Shown here: positions 60,734-64,000 of the stretch, piece by piece
How positions within the stretch are numbered: position 1 is the first letter of the stretch
Layout: each line of letters opens with the position of its first letter
Assembly: GCA_020636135.1 (NCBI GenBank)
Contig: JACJYK010000001.1
Location: forward strand, 1,412,501-1,476,500
Reading direction: 5' to 3'
DNA length: 64,000 nucleotides
Source: Lewinellaceae bacterium
Lineage (GTDB): Bacteria > Bacteroidota > Bacteroidia > Chitinophagales > Saprospiraceae
Translations under genes and position numbers: made by a program
Notes under the pieces: model-generated
Seen by the model: the letters and a program-made list of their open reading frames with translations, nothing else
The model's database searches: none
Told to the model about the DNA's origin: nothing

Positions 60734-61474
60734 ATGAAGATACTTGTTTGTGTGAGTAAAACGCCTGAAACAACTGCAAAGATCGCTTTCAGCGCGGATG
60801 GCAAAGCATTCGCTTCAGCAGGGGTTAATTTCATCATGAACCCATACGATGAATGGTATGCCCTGGTGCGGGCACTGGAAGTCAAAGAACAACTCGGTGG
60901 AGAAGTGGTTATCCTCAGCGTTGGTCTTGCCGATAATGATACTATACTGCGCAAAGGGCTAGCCATAGGTGCGGATAAGGCCATTCGGATCGATGCAGAA
61001 CCGGTTTCTTCTGGAATGGTAAGCGCTCAGATCGCAGCTTATGCCCGGAACCAGGCGTTTGACCTGGTCTTCCTCGGTAAGGAGACCATCGATTACAATG
61101 GTTCTGAAGTAGGAAGCATGCTGGGAGAGTTGTTATCAGTACCATTTATCTCTTACGCCAGTAAGCTGGAAATGCAGGGCAACACGGCTACCATTTACCG
61201 TGACATTGAGGGCGGGGAAGAGATCCTCGAAGTGGATACACCTTTTGTGCTCAGCGCTGCAAAAGGGTTGGCAGAGCAGCGTATTCCCAACATGCGTGGT
61301 ATTATGATGGCGAAGTCAAAACCCCTGGAAGTTATTGCTGCGCAGCCATATGAACCAAAGGTTGAGGTCGTGTCGTTTTCATTGCCACCAGCTAAAAGCG
61401 GTGTCCATCTAGTCGATCCGGATAACATGGATGAACTGGTCCGGCTATTGCATGAGGAGGCTAAAGTAATCTGA
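60734..61474 (+). CDS. etfB: Electron transfer flavoprotein beta subunit
   Basis: 246 residues starting MKILVCVSKTPETTAKIAFS. The ETF_beta fold is marked by NPYDEWYALVRALEVKEQLG, GADKAIRID, DLVFLGKETIDYNGSEVGSM and EEILEVDTPFVLSAAKGLAE with QRIPNMRGIMMAK. EtfB binds AMP and, with EtfA, carries electrons from acyl-CoA and other dehydrogenases to the quinone pool. etfA follows after 24 bases. Confidence 0.95.
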   Translation: MKILVCVSKTPETTAKIAFSADGKAFASAGVNFIMNPYDEWYALVRALEVKEQLGGEVVILSVGLADNDTILRKGLAIGADKAIRIDAEPVSSGMVSAQIAAYARNQAFDLVFLGKETIDYNGSEVGSMLGELLSVPFISYASKLEMQGNTATIYRDIEGGEEILEVDTPFVLSAAKGLAEQRIPNMRGIMMAKSKPLEVIAAQPYEPKVEVVSFSLPPAKSGVHLVDPDNMDELVRLLHEEAKVI

Positions 61475-61498
61475 TCATACGCTCATAAAATCATCAAT

Positions 61499-62461
61499 AT
61501 GAATGTCTTAGTCCTGGCCGAGCACCAACAAGGCAACTTTAAAAAATCTGCTTTTGAATCCATCACCTATGGCAGGCTGGTGGCGGCATCCTCAGGCGGC
61601 AAAGCCACGATCCTGGTCCTGGGGCCAGCAGCCGACCTGAGTTCGCTGGCACCTTATGGTATAGCCCATGTGATCCAACTGACAGATGCGTCACTGGCTA
61701 CCCTGGACAGTCAGCTGTATACCGAAGCAATTGCATCTGTTATGCAACAGACCGGAGCGGATTTATTAATCTTATCCAATTCGTCCACGGGTAAACAGAT
61801 AGCCGGGGGACTGGCTGTTCGCTTACGGGCTGGTCTGGTGTCCGGTGTGAATGCATTACCCCAGTCGGGTGAAGGCTTCATCGTTGGTAAAAACGTCTTT
61901 TCCGGAAAAGCGAATGAATTATTGGAGATTAAGAGTCCGATAAAAATCATTACCCTGATGTCTAATTCCGTTCCGGTTTCCACTCAGCCGGTATCCCTGG
62001 AGATAGAATCGAAGTCCCTCGGACTGCAGTCTGGAAAAGTCCGGGTAAAAAAAGTGGAGCGTGTGGAAGGAACCGTTCCGCTGCCTGAAGCCGAGCGCGT
62101 TGTATCGGCCGGCCGGGGGATGAAAGGCCCTGAAAACTGGGGTATCGTGGAGGACCTTGCCACAGTCCTGCAAGCTACTACAGCTTGCTCACGACCGGTA
62201 GCGGACTCCGGTTGGCGTCCTCATCATGAGCATGTGGGGCAAACGGGATTGGCCATCAGGCCCAATTTGTATATAGCTGTTGGTATATCAGGAGCGATTC
62301 AGCACCTGGCGGGAGTCAATAACTCCAAAACGATCGTTGTCATCAACAAAGATCCGGAGGCTCCCTTTTTTAAGGCGGCAGATTATGGCGTGGTAGGTGA
62401 TCTTTTCGAAGTGGTGCCCAAGCTGACCGCCGCTGTGAAGAAATTCAAAGCAAGTCATTAG
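61499..62461 (+). CDS. etfA: Electron transfer flavoprotein alpha subunit
   Basis: 320 residues. The N-terminal half (MNVLVLAEHQQGNFKKSAFE) is a Rossmann-like domain; the C-terminal half holds the FAD site: VVSAGRGMKGPENWGIVEDL, SRPVADSGWRPHHEHVGQTG, YIAVGISGAIQHLAGVNNSK and VVINKDPEAPFFKAADYGVV. It joins EtfB in an FAD-containing dimer. The gene order etfB-etfA is the usual one. Confidence 0.96.
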   Translation: MNVLVLAEHQQGNFKKSAFESITYGRLVAASSGGKATILVLGPAADLSSLAPYGIAHVIQLTDASLATLDSQLYTEAIASVMQQTGADLLILSNSSTGKQIAGGLAVRLRAGLVSGVNALPQSGEGFIVGKNVFSGKANELLEIKSPIKIITLMSNSVPVSTQPVSLEIESKSLGLQSGKVRVKKVERVEGTVPLPEAERVVSAGRGMKGPENWGIVEDLATVLQATTACSRPVADSGWRPHHEHVGQTGLAIRPNLYIAVGISGAIQHLAGVNNSKTIVVINKDPEAPFFKAADYGVVGDLFEVVPKLTAAVKKFKASH

Positions 62462-62591
62462 TTTAGGATCATGCTCTGCTTCAGGTTGTCTAAGGAGGAA
62501 AGATTTTTGGATTCATACCAGAAGGTAGAATCCTAAATTAGAATCTATTTCGTTTCTTTGCTGTTTATTGTAAAGCAGTTAATCGGGACTA

Positions 62592-63191
62592 ATGACGGAT
62601 ATGACAAAAATCGAATTGGATATTGTCGCTATTTCGCATAGTGTATCCCAATCCCATAATTACGCGGTAGTTTTAAGCGAGATCAATGGCAATCGACGCC
62701 TTCCCATCGTGATCGGGGGCTTTGAAGCACAGGCCATTGCAGTAGCCATGGAACGAATGGCTCCAAATCGTCCGCTCACACATGACCTGTTTAAAAATAC
62801 CCTTGAAACATTTGATGTCGGGTTGCAGGAAGTGATCATTTCCAATTTACTGGATGGTATCTTTTATGCCCGGCTGATCTGTGAGCGTAACGGAGAGATC
62901 TACGAAATCGATAGCCGTACTTCGGATGCAATTGCTCTGGCTGTACGTTTCAATTGCCCCATTTATACCTACGAATTCATAATGGAATCAGCAGGTGTTG
63001 TTTTGGATGGAGACAAGGAAGAAGGGGAAACTCGGCCGGAACCCAAGATGCGTAAGGATATCAACTCATTCTCACGCTATTCACTGGATGACCTGAATGA
63101 TATGCTGACCGAAGTGCTTGCCGACGAAGATTACGAGAAAGCAGCTAAAATCCGTGATGAAATAAACCGGAGGAAGGTTGAAGGCGATTGA
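62592..63191 (+). CDS. Bifunctional nuclease family protein (DUF151) with UVR motif
   Basis: 199 residues; starts at 62592 (MTDMTKIELDIVAIS), and an ATG at 62601 is also possible. The DUF151 core is KIELDIVAISHSVSQSHNYA, RRLPIVIGGFEAQAIAVAME, TFDVGLQEVIISNLLDGIFY and DSRTSDAIALAVRFNCPIYT. The C-terminus has a UvrB/UvrC motif (LDDLNDMLTEVLADEDYEKA with AKIRDEINRR). Plant and bacterial relatives cleave DNA and RNA in vitro; the physiological role is not clear. Confidence 0.93.
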   Translation: MTDMTKIELDIVAISHSVSQSHNYAVVLSEINGNRRLPIVIGGFEAQAIAVAMERMAPNRPLTHDLFKNTLETFDVGLQEVIISNLLDGIFYARLICERNGEIYEIDSRTSDAIALAVRFNCPIYTYEFIMESAGVVLDGDKEEGETRPEPKMRKDINSFSRYSLDDLNDMLTEVLADEDYEKAAKIRDEINRRKVEGD

Positions 63192-63322
63192 TATCGCGTG
63201 ACTTTATCCAAATAATCTGAAATAAGACTTCCCGGTTGACAACCGGAATCTCAACTCAGTTTTGACTGTGATTTTTGCCATTCAGAACTTTCGAACGGGC
63301 TTCATGCATCCGGAATGGCGAC

Positions 63323-64000
63323 TCAGAATGTTTTGAGTACTGCCAAAGTTTCTGCCAACATCTCCTCTGTAAAATCCAAATGCGTCACAAATCGCACGGT
63401 AGCCGGGCCCAGAGCGACCGCTTTAATGCGATGACTTAATAATTTTTGGAGGAATTTATCCGCGTTGTTTTCCTTCAAATGGAATACGATGATGTTGGTA
63501 TGGACAGGTTCCACACGGTCCACGATTTCCATAGTCTCTAATATTTTCCCTAATTGTTTTGCTCTGCGGTGGTCTTCTTTCAAACGCTTCACATGGTGAT
63601 CCAGTGCATAGATCCCGGCGGCAGCCAAATAGCCAGCCTGACGCATGCCGCCACCCATCACCTTGCGGTAACGCCGGGCTTGTTTGATGAAATCCCGGTC
63701 ACCGATCAGTACCGAACCAACCGGCGCCCCCAATCCCTTGGAAAGGCAGACGGAAATGCTGTCAAACAGGTCACCAACCGACTTCGTGGAATCGCCGGTT
63801 TCGGCCAGGACATTAAAAATGCGTGCGCCATCCAGATGGAACTTCATCCCGGCATCCCGGGTTGCACGGGACAGGGCTTCCATTTCGTGGAGGGTGTAAT
63901 ACGACCCACCTGCCTTATTGCATGAATTCTCGATGACCACCAGGGCGGAATGGGGGAGGTAATCCTGATCCGGCCGCACCGCAGGTTTGATCTGATCCGG
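63323..64000 (-). CDS. Low-specificity L-threonine aldolase, 3' part (partial at window edge)
   Basis: The frame is open from 63323 to the window edge; the 5' end lies beyond 64000. A PLP-dependent fold-type I enzyme is shown by VVIENSCNKAGGSYYTLHEM, MKFHLDGARIFNVLAETG (Asp for PLP) and the Schiff-base Lys in ISVCLSKGLGAPVGSVLIGD, with GGGMRQAGYLAAAGIYALD after it. Threonine aldolase cleaves threonine to glycine and acetaldehyde. Only the C-terminal 226 residues can be seen. Confidence 0.9.
   Translation of the reverse strand, partial: PDQIKPAVRPDQDYLPHSALVVIENSCNKAGGSYYTLHEMEALSRATRDAGMKFHLDGARIFNVLAETGDSTKSVGDLFDSISVCLSKGLGAPVGSVLIGDRDFIKQARRYRKVMGGGMRQAGYLAAAGIYALDHHVKRLKEDHRRAKQLGKILETMEIVDRVEPVHTNIIVFHLKENNADKFLQKLLSHRIKAVALGPATVRFVTHLDFTEEMLAETLAVLKTF

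Overview
The window looks like a chromosomal stretch of a Bacteroidota bacterium, probably of the Saprospiraceae/Chitinophagales type. The reasons are a SusC/SusD pair, a TonB receptor followed by a DUF4249 lipoprotein, the gliding-motility protein GldC, a C-terminal type IX secretion (T9SS) sorting domain, several DUF1080 proteins, a LytTR regulator with a membrane domain, and lipoproteins in place of soluble periplasmic proteins. The family placement is inference; the phylum is well supported.

Layout. 0-13.9 kb is mostly core: TonB receptor + DUF4249 lipoprotein + NAD(P)-binding protein + gldC (+ strand); DUF983 + rhodanese; an acetate module (DUF4212, ActP-like symporter, acetyl-CoA synthetase) on the - strand; a gene-free cluster of ~180 bp palindromic repeats (9.5-10.5 kb); a DUF1080 protein; DinB-like protein; a RES/Xre toxin-antitoxin pair; and YjdM. 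14-28.5 kb is an AT-rich accessory island: a remnant of an IS3 element, a very large zinc-ribbon/nucleotide-cyclase/ATPase/TPR protein, a damaged IS3-family element with its ends capped by tandem 18-mers, then - strand genes of unusual content. These are a J-domain coiled-coil protein overlapping a protein that is an Hsp70 substrate-binding domain without the ATPase domain, a secreted HNH protein with 17-residue repeats, an OGG-fold glycosylase-like protein, a DUF4238 protein, an IS1182-family element and an HExxH metallopeptidase. The island ends in a tandem triplication of tRNA-Arg(CCT) with small GIY-YIG nuclease genes, in which one tRNA is intact and five copies are relics split by GC-rich palindromes.

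28.5-64 kb is again core: SGNH hydrolase, a C-terminal processing protease, a serine beta-lactamase-like hydrolase, ChaN-like protein, a cupin protein, LytTR regulator, second DUF1080 protein, Lon protease, a T9SS-exported GH99-like glycosidase, DUF763, an MFS transporter with a D-aminoacylase, an acyl-CoA carboxylase beta subunit with a THUMP RNA methyltransferase, SusC/SusD, HtrA, dapF, a TPR protein, EtfBA, a bifunctional nuclease, and the 3' part of a threonine aldolase running off the right edge.

The best candidate for an undescribed system is the two-gene J-protein/NBD-less Hsp70 unit at 19.3-21.1 kb. The tRNA-Arg/GIY-YIG array at 27.1-28.5 kb is the second. All functional statements rest on reading the sequence and remembered family motifs; no database search was possible.
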